Below are positions 44,541 to 51,477 of a stretch of DNA of 59,149 nt, piece by piece (the stretch's first letter is position 1; the number at the start of each line of letters is the position of its first letter). Source of the DNA: a virus. A program made the position numbers and the translations under genes. The notes below the pieces were generated by a model, which saw nothing but the letters and a program-made list of their open reading frames with translations, was not told the DNA's origin and ran no database searches. The stretch covers positions 1 to 59,149 of the IMG/VR virus record IMGVR_UViG_3300024518_001350; one strand, 5' to 3'.

Positions 44541-45133
44541 GTATTTTAAGTGAACCAGAAACAAAACTAAACCTACCAGCTCCTGAGCTGACACACATAG
44601 TTGATATGGGTGTAGACATAACAAATAGAACAATCTACTTCGATGACTTTGAAGAAGAAAGTGGACAGTGGTTTCTACAGGTCATGAAGTATTTTGAAGG
44701 TCAAGATGTTGAGGATGTAGATCTGTTTTTAAACTCTCCAGGCGGGGATGTTATCAGTATGTTTGCGATCCATGATATAATGAGAAACTCTCCTATAAAT
44801 GTGAGAGTTACAGGGTATGGTCAGGTTTGCAGCGCAGGTGTACTGATACTGGCAGCAGGCAATGAGAGGAATGTAACTGAATCATGTAGCTGGATGTCAC
44901 ATGAACCCACTAGTGGTGGTGATCCAGACCTAGGCTTAAGAGCAGCTAAGTCTAGACGTAAGTGGGAAGACTGGAGCCATGTACACTGGTGCAGTTTAAT
45001 GGCTAGATACACACCTAACTCATCAGACTGGTGGGAAAAGCATACAGAAAAACAGGCAGAGTATTGGCTGTTGGGTGGGAAAGAAATTGTCGAAGCAGGA
45101 TTAGCGGACAGGGTAGTGAAAGGAAATGTATAA
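44537..45133 (+). CDS. ClpP-like serine protease (198 aa)
   Basis: ClpP/crotonase-type fold markers: LFLNSPGGDV (residues 63-72), nucleophile S99 in YGQVCSAGV, and H122 in WMSHEPTSG, matching the Ser and His of ClpP. The ATG at 44537 overlaps the previous stop and is preferred over an upstream in-frame ATG at 44501. Phage ClpP homologues often process prohead proteins, but this one sits at the far end of the operon, directly after the giant polyvalent protein and a phosphoesterase, so processing of an ejected or internal protein is possible. Confidence 0.85.
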   Translation: MSILSEPETKLNLPAPELTHIVDMGVDITNRTIYFDDFEEESGQWFLQVMKYFEGQDVEDVDLFLNSPGGDVISMFAIHDIMRNSPINVRVTGYGQVCSAGVLILAAGNERNVTESCSWMSHEPTSGGDPDLGLRAAKSRRKWEDWSHVHWCSLMARYTPNSSDWWEKHTEKQAEYWLLGGKEIVEAGLADRVVKGNV

Positions 45134-45287
45134 ATTTATATTGATAGTTGTGTCCTTGGGTTTTCTTGGGTGTGCTATGGATAGCTGGGAGGTAGAATTA
45201 ATAGGGCCTAGTGGCAGAATTGAGCATGATTCTGGTAGAGATAATCACTCCTGTGAGAAAAAGAAAGAAGACACAATCTCCTTATGA
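45126..45287 (+). CDS. Small lipoprotein (53 aa)
   Basis: A signal MYKFILIVVSLGFLGC with the lipobox cysteine at residue 16, then a 37-residue charged domain with one more cysteine. The ATG overlaps the protease stop. It could be a second o-spanin-like or an envelope exclusion lipoprotein. Its last bases overlap the end of a leftward gene (45282-45479), the convergence point of the two genome arms. Confidence 0.65.
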   Translation: MYKFILIVVSLGFLGCAMDSWEVELIGPSGRIEHDSGRDNHSCEKKKEDTISL

Positions 45288-45479
45288 TCCCTGAACAGCA
45301 GGCTCTAAGTCACTACACGACTCAAAGTAGCCGCAGTTGCTAGTACAGACTAGCTTACACTTCTGATTTCTCATAAGACTCCCACAGTTCACGCATATAA
45401 GCCTAGCTCTATTTACCCCTACCTCTGCCCCAGTAGAAAGATCGTCGCTTACAGGGCTTCTCAGAGCTTCATCACTCAT
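45282..45479 (-). CDS. Small zinc-ribbon protein (65 aa)
   Basis: The sequence has CVNCG (about residues 29-33), then CKLVC, CGYFESC, i.e. a treble-clef or zinc-ribbon pair at the C-terminal half, after a flexible N-terminus. It ends against the small lipoprotein gene from the other strand with a 6-base overlap. Such proteins are common in phage early regions; role unknown. Confidence 0.65.
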   Translation of the reverse strand: MSDEALRSPVSDDLSTGAEVGVNRARLICVNCGSLMRNQKCKLVCTSNCGYFESCSDLEPAVQGS

Positions 45480-45693
45480 TGTTCTTAATGAACCTATTCA
45501 TATAGAACTGAGCCTTTTTCAAATCTATAATGGGATCTATCCCCTCGTCATACTTCCTCTGATACCTAGAGATGTACTTAATAACCTGACCCAAATGATA
45601 AGGAAGATTCCAGTCTTCAATTACAGATAAGGGCTCATGGTCTCTACCTTTTACGTAATGGTCAGGTCTATTAACTATATCATTACTACTCAT
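45472..45693 (-). CDS. DUF3310-family protein
   Basis: A 73-residue protein with the full DUF3310 pattern: VNRPDHYVKG near the N-terminus, then IEDWNLPYHLGQVIKYISRY (in part) and a final DLKKAQFYMNRFI. The family is common in phage genomes, often annotated as a nucleotide-kinase-like or SaV protein; its reaction is not known. Its end overlaps the next gene by 8 bases. Confidence 0.8.
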   Translation of the reverse strand: MSSNDIVNRPDHYVKGRDHEPLSVIEDWNLPYHLGQVIKYISRYQRKYDEGIDPIIDLKKAQFYMNRFIKNNE

Positions 45694-46234
45694 TATGTCC
45701 TTTCTTTGTATCGACTATGCCCAGAATAGGCTGCACAACATTGTCTTCTTGAGGCTCATCCTTAAAGAACTTTATCTTCTTCTTCCCAAGATTCATACGT
45801 TTGATATACATAGTTTTTTCATATCCCTTGCTTGATGCATAATCTGAAAGCTTCTCAGATGATGTCCAGATCTCTATGCCAGAGCAGTAATTCCTCCGTG
45901 CTACTAGCTTAGCAATTTCATTGAAGCCATCAGCTACCGTGGGATCCTTTGCCACTGACCAAGCTATGAGGAGTTGAAGAGTCTTCTGTCTACGATAGGG
46001 ACAAGTATCTATTCTAGTTATACAGAATACATCACCCACGGGGTAGTCAGAGTAACCCCATATGTTGGCTGACCCAAGGCTACACATTGAGAAAACATCT
46101 TCAGGTCTTAGTGTTTGCCATTCAGGATCGCTTGTCAGTATAGACTCTACTCCTCCCCTAATCTCATCCCATACTATCCTGACATCATATTCATAAAATT
46201 CTCCTAGCCTATTAACTATACCTGCTTGCATCAC
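45686..46234 (-). CDS. GNAT-like protein, resembling podovirus gp13-type
   Basis: A 182-residue protein with a GNAT-like ending: a strand FCITRID, helix RRQKTLQLLIAW, then WTSSEKLSDYASSKGYEKTMYIKRM, in part, as in N-acetyltransferases. Podoviruses carry similar acetyltransferase-like virion-associated proteins. Substrate and activity unknown. It overlaps the neighbours on both sides by a few bases. Confidence 0.6.
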   Translation of the reverse strand: MMQAGIVNRLGEFYEYDVRIVWDEIRGGVESILTSDPEWQTLRPEDVFSMCSLGSANIWGYSDYPVGDVFCITRIDTCPYRRQKTLQLLIAWSVAKDPTVADGFNEIAKLVARRNYCSGIEIWTSSEKLSDYASSKGYEKTMYIKRMNLGKKKIKFFKDEPQEDNVVQPILGIVDTKKGHNE

Positions 46235-46410
46235 TCCCCCTTATACTTATTGCTAATGATGTTATTACCCTGCTCAAGTCTGAATAAGATAGAATACATC
46301 TCATCAAAAAAATCCTCTGGAAGATCTGTTCTTAATGACAACTGTTCAAGTCTCAGCCTAATGCTATTTATATTTACATAAATACTTTCTATATTATTCC
46401 GTGCTGTCAT
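46231..46410 (-). CDS. Small helical protein (59 aa)
   Basis: A soluble helical protein (IYVNINSIRLRLEQLSLR; FFDEMYSILFRLEQGNN). I use the ATG at 46410, which overlaps the upstream gene by 17 bases; an earlier in-frame ATG at 46440 would extend that overlap. No domain recognised. Confidence 0.55.
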   Translation of the reverse strand: MTARNNIESIYVNINSIRLRLEQLSLRTDLPEDFFDEMYSILFRLEQGNNIISNKYKGE

Positions 46411-46702
46411 CCTCCTCCTCTTTATCTGGATCTGTTTCAATCCACCAATTCATCAGGAGATCGGAGAACTCTACGTTAGAAAACTCAGGGATAAAGACCT
46501 TGTCACCTAGGTTTGAATTTGCAAACTGTATTGATTGGTTAATAATCTGAGCTATCGACATGTCTAGTTTGCTATAAGATATAGCAGCAAGACTTTCGAT
46601 TACTTCAAGAGAATCCTTTTGCTTGTCATGCTTCTCCACTCTCGCCAACTCAATTGCATCTAGTCTATTGTCCAATGTTATTCCCACCCTTATGCTCATC
46701 AA
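46394..46702 (-). CDS. Hypothetical acidic protein (102 aa)
   Basis: A helical protein with a strongly acidic end (DPDKEEEDDSTE). The ATG at 46702 gives a 38-base overlap with the upstream gene; a TTG at 46675, preceded by AAGGGTGGG, would give a shorter overlap and is a credible alternative start. The TGA/ATG packing suggests one operon. No family recognised. Confidence 0.55.
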   Translation of the reverse strand: MMSIRVGITLDNRLDAIELARVEKHDKQKDSLEVIESLAAISYSKLDMSIAQIINQSIQFANSNLGDKVFIPEFSNVEFSDLLMNWWIETDPDKEEEDDSTE

Positions 46703-46985
46703 TTATAAATATTGACGCATCTATAGAATTTCTTTTAACTAAGTTAACTATGTAGTTTGCTATGCTAATTGTTTTAAGGTCTTCTGATTCAGAGTAATCA
46801 AATTCTAATAGCATTTCATTTATACATTCTTCGTGCATTAGTATTGTATCTAAAGTAATAACATCATCATCTAGCCTATCTAGTTCGTTCCATACCAAGT
46901 ATGTATTTGAATAATCTTCAACTACTGTCTTGCATTTGTGACATGTGAGTACTGGATCTAAATCTTTACTCAAACCTAGGGACAT
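46665..46985 (-). CDS. Hypothetical zinc-knuckle protein (106 aa)
   Basis: Near the N-terminus CHKC (about residues 15-18), then HEEC (about 51-54), a likely zinc-binding pair, followed by a helical C-terminus. It is preceded on its own strand by an RNA structure (46999-47066), with a GGGAGAG ribosome site next to its ATG. Function unknown. Confidence 0.55.
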   Translation of the reverse strand: MSLGLSKDLDPVLTCHKCKTVVEDYSNTYLVWNELDRLDDDVITLDTILMHEECINEMLLEFDYSESEDLKTISIANYIVNLVKRNSIDASIFIIDEHKGGNNIGQ

Positions 46986-46998
46986 TTCTCTCCCGCCT

Positions 46999-47067
46999 AA
47001 AGGCTGAGCCTGACCCCAATGGCACAGAATCTCTGTGCTGGAACCAAAGGAATCAAGCTCAGCCTAA
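46999..47067 (-). ncRNA. Structured leader element, 17-bp stem with apical hairpin
   Basis: AGGCTGAGC (47001-47009 on the given strand) pairs with GCTCAGCCT (47057-47065). On the leftward transcript the helix continues inward for eight more pairs, including G-U pairs, giving about 17 bp. Its tip has a perfect 7-bp hairpin GCACAGA/TCTGTGC with a 3-nt loop, and an asymmetric internal loop separates the two. There is no T-run on either strand, so it is not a terminator. It lies between the SSB-like gene and the zinc-knuckle gene, so it may be a processing site, a riboswitch-like leader, or an independent RNA. Confidence 0.55.
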
Positions 47068-47086
47068 GAGTGTTAGTTAACAGCGA

Positions 47087-47407
47087 TTAGAAAGGAGGTA
47101 TGTCCTCTACGTCTAGTTGCTTAGGCACATGTTGAGCTTGAGTGTCAATTTTATTCTCTTCAAGCTTATACTCATCCACTTGAATACTATAGCTAACGAA
47201 GTTGTTACCTTTCTTACTTGTCTTATTCCATCCAGCAATTTTCAGAGGTACTTCTTTAATGCCAGCATCTATATGCTTTTGTACACTGGCAAGAAACTCT
47301 TTGTTGACATCTCCGAATCCTGTAAAGTCAGGCTGATTAGGACGTTCCTTTCTTGTGTTAGCAAAAGAAGCACAGCTTAGACGGGCTATATTATTTTCGT
47401 AAGACAT
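47087..47407 (-). CDS. SSB-like single-stranded DNA-binding protein
   Basis: A 106-residue protein with a beta-rich core (EVPLKIAGWNKTSKKGNNF, SYSIQVDEY) and the acidic C-terminal tip VEDIPPF, like the DDIPF tail with which SSBs recruit partners. It lies directly after the annealing-protein gene of the recombination module. The OB fold is inferred from context and the tail, not shown. Confidence 0.65.
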   Translation of the reverse strand: MSYENNIARLSCASFANTRKERPNQPDFTGFGDVNKEFLASVQKHIDAGIKEVPLKIAGWNKTSKKGNNFVSYSIQVDEYKLEENKIDTQAQHVPKQLDVEDIPPF

Positions 47408-48097
47408 TTATTTCTCCTCTGTTTTTGCTGTTAGTGTAGCTGCACGATCTGTGAATACTTCAGTGATAGATTTCCTGTCATCCATCTTGTTGATAGATGC
47501 TGCGTTATTCTTCCAATATTCTCTCAGGTCAGATATGTTATCAATTGCCATGATACTATCCTTCAGCACAATCGTAGTGGCTCTGTCCTTTTTACTTTGA
47601 AGCTTCTCATCATAAGCATCTTGCATTTTCTCATTGTGATTTGGATCATCGTTCTTCTTGTGGATAGGTATAGGCTTAAGCGTTGGCTTCCTTTGCTTGA
47701 CCTGTTTCACTGGGTCAGCCTCTGGAAGATCTTCACCTGCATATATGTAATGACCCAACCCGAATAGTCCTATACACTTGGTAAGAACTCTCATCCTTGT
47801 TGAGTTTATGTTCCAAGAGTTAGGATTTTGAATGGGCTTGTTCCTGAAGTCGAGTACTGGTAGCCACATCCTTCTCTTGCAATCACCTATTACTATCTCT
47901 ACATTGCAGAGGACACTACCATCTGGCATGACTTCCTCGTCAAGCATGTTAATCTCTGCATCAGGAAAGTGCTTCATAAGCATTCCCCATGCCCATGCCC
48001 AGCTAAGGTAGGTCAATCCATTCTTAGATTCTACATGATCTGAACAATTTACTTTACTAAGTGTATCCCATATTGATTTGTATGTTGCTTGTGCCAT
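47408..48097 (-). CDS. Sak-type single-strand annealing protein
   Basis: A 229-residue protein matching SSAP_Sak (formerly DUF1071): N-terminal WDTLSKVNCSDHVESKNGLTYLSWAWAWG (in part), WLPVLDFRNKPIQNPNSW and STRMRVLTKCIGLFGLGHYIYAGEDLP (in part). These proteins anneal complementary strands during phage recombination and pair with an exonuclease, here the next gene upstream on the same strand. The C-terminal tail is charged and flexible. Confidence 0.85.
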   Translation of the reverse strand: MAQATYKSIWDTLSKVNCSDHVESKNGLTYLSWAWAWGMLMKHFPDAEINMLDEEVMPDGSVLCNVEIVIGDCKRRMWLPVLDFRNKPIQNPNSWNINSTRMRVLTKCIGLFGLGHYIYAGEDLPEADPVKQVKQRKPTLKPIPIHKKNDDPNHNEKMQDAYDEKLQSKKDRATTIVLKDSIMAIDNISDLREYWKNNAASINKMDDRKSITEVFTDRAATLTAKTEEK

Positions 48098-48108
48098 TTT
48101 TTTATCCT

Positions 48109-48996
48109 TTAGTTTTCAATTATTTGTTTGTATTGTGAACAGTATTCCTTAAAGTCACACCAAGATTCGCATCTTGTATTCTTTCCCATCCTTTCTTCTA
48201 TAACGTAAGCATCACCCTTTCCCTTTCCAAATGTTAGTGCTTCATCGGCAGTGTCAAAAACTCTTGTTGCCCTTTTTCTTTGTGACCCGTTCGCTATGAA
48301 ATTATATACAGCATATGTTTTATCTTTCGCCCATCTCTCCTCCTTTGTACAATCAGGCAGCAATGATTCATCATCTATACCCTCAACCATTGAGTGCTTG
48401 AGAACCCTTGATCGTATGAAGTCCATCCTTTCTTGAGCATCCCACAGGATCATCTCTACTAGAACAACAGGTGCTTCAGGGTAACCCTCTTTTCTACCAG
48501 CCTGTACCTTTGACCAGTCCCTTATAATAGCCCAGACACCTACTCCATTCACCTTCCTGCCTGTCGATTCTTCAACTAAAGTTGCATAGATATTGAGTTG
48601 CTCTTCCCATTCTCTCTTGCCATCAGGATTATATGTTAGAGTACTGGCACTGGTTGTTTTGTAATCATGTACTAGGTATCCCTCTCCATTTTTAATTTGA
48701 AGATCTATCTGCCCAGACAAAACAAAACCGTCTACATTCATGTACAGACGTTCCTCTGCAATATCATCTCCATCTCTATTTTGTTCAAGGATATGATGTA
48801 TCGCAGTACCTAGTAGCGGGAAGATAGAGTCATAGTAATCTTTCTCTATCTTGTCTTTGTATATATGTTTCATCCTTGAGATACGTGGGCTATCAATTAT
48901 TTCTGTAGCAGAGAAGTCGGCTTCGCCTTTAGTGTAGCCATCATTCTCTATCGCCTTAAGAAAAGGCTTGGGTAGATTATATTTGTTACTGCTCAT
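48109..48996 (-). CDS. PD-(D/E)XK exonuclease, Cas4/RecB-like
   Basis: A 295-residue protein from the preferred ATG at 48996. Motifs: GTAIHHI (H67/H68), D98 in GQIDLQI, the D111-x-K113 pair in VHDYKTT, and Q133 in EEQLNIYA. Cysteines near the C-terminus (RCESWCDFKEYC) match the iron-sulfur cluster end of Cas4/AddB-type nucleases. It would resect DNA ends for the neighbouring annealing protein. The longer ATG at 49011 overlaps the upstream gene more and is less likely. Confidence 0.85.
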   Translation of the reverse strand: MSSNKYNLPKPFLKAIENDGYTKGEADFSATEIIDSPRISRMKHIYKDKIEKDYYDSIFPLLGTAIHHILEQNRDGDDIAEERLYMNVDGFVLSGQIDLQIKNGEGYLVHDYKTTSASTLTYNPDGKREWEEQLNIYATLVEESTGRKVNGVGVWAIIRDWSKVQAGRKEGYPEAPVVLVEMILWDAQERMDFIRSRVLKHSMVEGIDDESLLPDCTKEERWAKDKTYAVYNFIANGSQRKRATRVFDTADEALTFGKGKGDAYVIEERMGKNTRCESWCDFKEYCSQYKQIIEN

Positions 48997-49273
48997 TAAC
49001 CCTTGCTCCAAGTATGTTTATAAGAAGGTTACTATCGTTAGTCTTTTCTCTGTACGATACCCTTCTCTTCTCAGATATCAGTTCCCTATTATCTTCGTAA
49101 TATTTTCTACTGTATGCTTGACATTTCTCCTTGTTGTTATGGTAGTAAGACTTAACCTTACCAAGGTGACACTCCCTACATTCTGATCTGTATCCTGACT
49201 TAGCATTCTTGTTCTTATAGAAAAGCTTTTCATCTTTCATCTCCTTACAAAGTGAGCATGTTCTAGCTTGCAT
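48986..49273 (-). CDS. HNH / endonuclease VII-like zinc-finger protein (95 aa)
   Basis: An N-terminal zinc-finger pair (CSLCKEM ... CRECHLGK) followed by a basic helical region (SYYHNNKEKCQAYSRKYYEDN), a pattern of phage HNH or recombination-endonuclease-like proteins. The classic catalytic histidine motif is not obvious. Its end overlaps the nuclease gene start by 11 bases, so it is likely part of the same operon. Confidence 0.55.
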   Translation of the reverse strand: MQARTCSLCKEMKDEKLFYKNKNAKSGYRSECRECHLGKVKSYYHNNKEKCQAYSRKYYEDNRELISEKRRVSYREKTNDSNLLINILGARVNEQ

Positions 49274-49292
49274 GTCTACCTCCCTGTGCTAT

Positions 49293-49317
49293 TGTTTTTG
49301 GATTGACGAGTGTACAA
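49293..49317 (+). promoter_or_regulatory. Candidate promoter of the RusA operon
   Basis: TACAAT at 49312-49317 is a good -10, preceded by TG (49310-49311). The -35 region (TTGTTT near 49293) is weak and the spacing short. It lies in the divergent gap of 71 bp between the leftward zinc-finger gene and the rightward RusA gene. Confidence 0.35.
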
Positions 49318-49344
49318 TCTTCTCGCGGTAAGTCAAGGAGAATT

Positions 49345-49755
49345 GTGGAAAAAATAAAAGAAAAATGTCCGATCATCTGGCAGGGTACTATTATCGGTGA
49401 GCCAGCAAGTAAGTCCAACTCTCGTAGGATAATAAGCAGAGGGAAAAATAGCAGAATAATAAAATCAAAAAAGGCTTTAGACTATTCTTCTTCAATGGAG
49501 CAACAACTTTCTATACTATGTAAAGATGTTGATATGTTAGAAGGTTTGTTGTCAATATACTTTGATGTTTGGTACGCCTCTAGAAGGCCAGACCTAGACG
49601 TTGAATTGCTAAAGGATGTGATGCAAGGATGGGTATACAAGAACGACCGACAAGTAAGAGAGCAGCACGCAAGATGGCATCTAGATACGGAAGCCCCAAG
49701 ATGTTTGATAAGAGTGCTAATGTACGAAGAAGGAGAGATGACCCTGAAGATATAG
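49345..49755 (+). CDS. RusA-like Holliday-junction resolvase
   Basis: A 136-residue protein with RusA markers: D83 and D85 in RRPDLDVE, K90, and D101 in VYKNDRQV, the acidic metal site. The GTG at 49345 is preferred because AAGGAG lies 4 bases upstream; a TTG at 49303 has no ribosome site. It would resolve branched DNA made by the recombination module on the other strand. Its end overlaps the next gene in another frame by up to 127 bases. Confidence 0.8.
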   Translation: MEKIKEKCPIIWQGTIIGEPASKSNSRRIISRGKNSRIIKSKKALDYSSSMEQQLSILCKDVDMLEGLLSIYFDVWYASRRPDLDVELLKDVMQGWVYKNDRQVREQHARWHLDTEAPRCLIRVLMYEEGEMTLKI

Positions 49756-50078
49756 AATCAATATTATCCAAGGAGGCATTCGATGACTGTGATGTTAATA
49801 ATATTTGTGATCTCTTTACTGTTGATGATTCGATACGCATCAGCAGATTAGTAATATGTAATGCAATAAATGATCTGGCAGTAGACCCTGAGGATAATTT
49901 ATTAAAAACGTGGACATCATCACCTCCATTTGAATACCATTGCATTGCTGCATTATGGGATAGCGGTTGGGTCAAAAGAATATTTGATTCATTGATGCTG
50001 ATACCAGAAGAGGATTTATATAAAGCCTGCCAGTACACTGTCAATAGGCTCATGAAGAGTTCTTATGATTACTACTAG
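49629..50078 (+). CDS. Hypothetical protein overlapping RusA (149 aa)
   Basis: A mostly helical protein, basic at the N-terminus and acidic after that (DDPEDIESILSKEAFDD; CDLFTVDDSIRISRLVI). The ATG at 49629 lies deep inside the RusA frame; ATGs at 49674 or 49701 would shorten the overlap. Coding quality is best after 49755. No family recognised. It overlaps a leftward gene by 29 bases at its end. Confidence 0.55.
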   Translation: MGIQERPTSKRAARKMASRYGSPKMFDKSANVRRRRDDPEDIESILSKEAFDDCDVNNICDLFTVDDSIRISRLVICNAINDLAVDPEDNLLKTWTSSPPFEYHCIAALWDSGWVKRIFDSLMLIPEEDLYKACQYTVNRLMKSSYDYY

Positions 50079-50499
50079 TGCTTGCTATTATAGATTTATC
50101 CCATGAATCCTTATCAATTGTAAAGCCTATAGGGTTAAAGGCCCTACCAAGATTAAACTCTGGAGTCCTATAAGATTTTGGATAAGCCTGTATAGTTTCA
50201 AATTCTAGCAGATAACCAGTGTTAGTATAATATATATTCTCAATGTGTTCTCTCTCCATATTAACATGCTCATTATATATCTCCCTATTAGCACTGTCAG
50301 CTATAATCCCACAGCTACATTGAAAGACTAACTCTCTAGTCTTAACATCTCTAGGTGTAAGACCTCTGCTGATGTATTCTTCTTCAAGTTTCCTAGTGTA
50401 TCCACTAAGGTATACCATATCCCTTGGATGGTCACCACAGAACTCGCATCCTACATCAAGCAACAGAAACCTCCTCTTTTCTAGTGCAGTATACATCAT
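50050..50499 (-). CDS. Hypothetical zinc-binding protein (149 aa)
   Basis: Cysteine pairs CEFCG (about residues 18-22) and CSCG (about 61-64) suggest one zinc site; the remainder is a charged mixed fold. It overlaps the rightward gene by 29 bases at its end, and its start is close to the tRNA gene at 50502. Function unknown. Confidence 0.6.
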   Translation of the reverse strand: MMYTALEKRRFLLLDVGCEFCGDHPRDMVYLSGYTRKLEEEYISRGLTPRDVKTRELVFQCSCGIIADSANREIYNEHVNMEREHIENIYYTNTGYLLEFETIQAYPKSYRTPEFNLGRAFNPIGFTIDKDSWDKSIIASTSSNHKNSS

Positions 50500-50501
50500 A
50501 A

Positions 50502-50577
50502 TGGTAGGGGTGGAGGGAGTCGAACCCTCACTGTAAGGATTTTAAGTCCTCTTTCTCTGCCATTGGAATACACCCCC
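50502..50577 (-). tRNA. tRNA-Leu(UAA)-like, short variable loop, CCA encoded
   Basis: The acceptor GGGGGTG pairs with CACCCCT, the discriminator is A73, and CCA is encoded. The anticodon stem GAGGA/TCCTT closes a loop CTTAAAA, giving anticodon UAA (Leu, TTA codons). The T arm GAGGG-TTCGACT-CCCTC is perfect. The D stem is imperfect (TTCC/GAGA). The variable loop has only 5 bases (ACAGT), whereas bacterial tRNA-Leu normally has a long variable arm. So it is a class I-shaped tRNA with a Leu anticodon. Confidence 0.85.
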
Positions 50578-50584
50578 ATAGCTT

Positions 50585-50707
50585 CTAATAAATATGTTGA
50601 AGACAGTACATCTTGGAGAAACCCATATCCATACATAGATCCCATTGATAGTACTGATAACCCACTGCAACACTTACCATAAAGACAACTATCATTATCT
50701 TAACCAT
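50585..50707 (-). CDS. Small membrane protein between two tRNA genes (40 aa)
   Basis: A 40-codon frame with an AGGAG ribosome site (50716-50720 on the given strand) 8 bases before the ATG. The N-terminal 17 residues (MVKIMIVVFMVSVAVGY) form a membrane or signal segment; the rest contains aromatic residues and two cysteines. It occupies almost the whole space between the Leu and Arg tRNA genes. No family recognised. Confidence 0.5.
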   Translation of the reverse strand: MVKIMIVVFMVSVAVGYQYYQWDLCMDMGFSKMYCLQHIY

Positions 50708-50728
50708 TGATTCATCTCCTATTGTTAA

Positions 50729-50804
50729 TGGTACTCTGGGTAGGGGTCGAACCTACAACCTGTTGGTTAGAAGCCAACTGCTCTATCCATTGAGCTACCA
50801 GAGC
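50729..50804 (-). tRNA. tRNA-Arg(UCU), CCA encoded
   Basis: The acceptor GCTCTGG/CCAGAGT (G1-U72 wobble), D arm AGCTCAATGGATAGAGC, anticodon stem GTTGG/CCAAC with loop CTTCTAA (anticodon UCU, AGA codons), T arm GTAGG-TTCGACC-CCTAC, discriminator A73 and encoded CCA are all complete. Its 5' end directly abuts the stop of the deoxyribosyltransferase-like gene. Confidence 0.95.
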
Positions 50805-51209
50805 TTATTCACAAGGCTCACATTCCTCATTAAGAAATCTATGTACTAACTCTGATACATTTCCTATCTGTAGTACTGCATCAAAGAGTACTGGTATCCT
50901 ATTTCTAACAGCAAATTCATATTCCTTCATAGCACCTGAACCATTCTCATAGCCAGGACACATGAATATAAAGTCACACTTCTTTATAACAGCAAAGTCA
51001 TTAGACAAAGCATCATCATAGCTAAGAGATCCATTATCATATGCCCACATATCATTCTCTATAGGGTTGATAGTCGCACATCCTAATGCCATAAATCTAA
51101 GAGAATATTCTTGCATCTTTAATCTATTAAGTTCTCTAGTGGTTGCTTCTAATCGGTTACCATCAGAGTAACATCCAGCTATGTACACTACAGGTTTATG
51201 TCTTCTCAT
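50805..51209 (-). CDS. DUF4406 / nucleoside 2-deoxyribosyltransferase-like protein
   Basis: A 134-residue protein with the family's N-terminal VVYIAGCYSDG, middle NPIENDMWAYDN and D...CDFIFMCPGYENGSGAMKEYEFA (in part), matching the DUF4406/NDT-like Rossmann fold. Such proteins may process modified nucleotides or deoxyribose transfer. It is preceded by a short coupled gene and followed without spacing by the Arg tRNA. Confidence 0.75.
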   Translation of the reverse strand: MRRHKPVVYIAGCYSDGNRLEATTRELNRLKMQEYSLRFMALGCATINPIENDMWAYDNGSLSYDDALSNDFAVIKKCDFIFMCPGYENGSGAMKEYEFAVRNRIPVLFDAVLQIGNVSELVHRFLNEECEPCE

Positions 51210-51352
51210 TGCCTCTCAACTCCCATGAAGTCAAGGAAGTCTTCTCTAGTTTCATCCTCACCTACATAATGATACATATCAGTGGCGAAGGTAGGAGTTA
51301 AAAAGTTAAAATTATCTTCCATTAGACTATTGAAATCTTCTTTACTTATCAT
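51206..51352 (-). CDS. Small acidic protein (48 aa)
   Basis: A 48-codon frame from ATG at 51352 to TGA at 51206-51208, where it overlaps the next ATG (CAATGAG). The product is acidic with aromatic residues (NFNFLTPTFATDMYHYV; EDFLDFMGV). Three SD-like AACAAGGA repeats precede its start. No family recognised; coupling to the deoxyribosyltransferase-like gene supports it as real. Confidence 0.55.
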   Translation of the reverse strand: MISKEDFNSLMEDNFNFLTPTFATDMYHYVGEDETREDFLDFMGVERQ

Positions 51353-51360
51353 CTTGTCTT

Positions 51361-51396
51361 CTCCTTGTTACTCTTCCTTGTTGACTCTTCCTTGTT
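51361..51396 (-). promoter_or_regulatory. Three tandem Shine-Dalgarno-like repeats
   Basis: On the leftward strand, AACAAGGA(A)G occurs three times, with starts 13-14 bases apart (given-strand copies at 51361-51369, 51374-51382 and 51388-51396). The copy nearest the ATG at 51352 is the functional ribosome site; the others may be standby sites or products of local duplication. Confidence 0.5.
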
Positions 51397-51405
51397 ACTA
51401 TTACT

Positions 51406-51473
51406 AGCAATCTCTTTGGGAGATTGCTGTACTGTTCTCTGGTACTAACATTACATACCGACGTAGTCGGTAT
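51406..51473. other. Two perfect hairpins upstream of the leftward tRNA/NDT operon
   Basis: AGCAATCTC (51406-51414) pairs with GAGATTGCT (51420-51428). ATACCGAC (51455-51462) pairs with GTCGGTAT (51466-51473) around a triloop. Neither has a T-run on either strand. They lie between divergent genes and could be operators or 5'-leader structures. Confidence 0.45.
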
Positions 51474-51477
51474 CAAA

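Noticed and set aside
47087-47380. Rightward 87-codon frame opposite the SSB-like gene
   Set aside because: It is antisense to a gene with an SSB-type acidic tail in a tightly packed operon and has no ribosome site.
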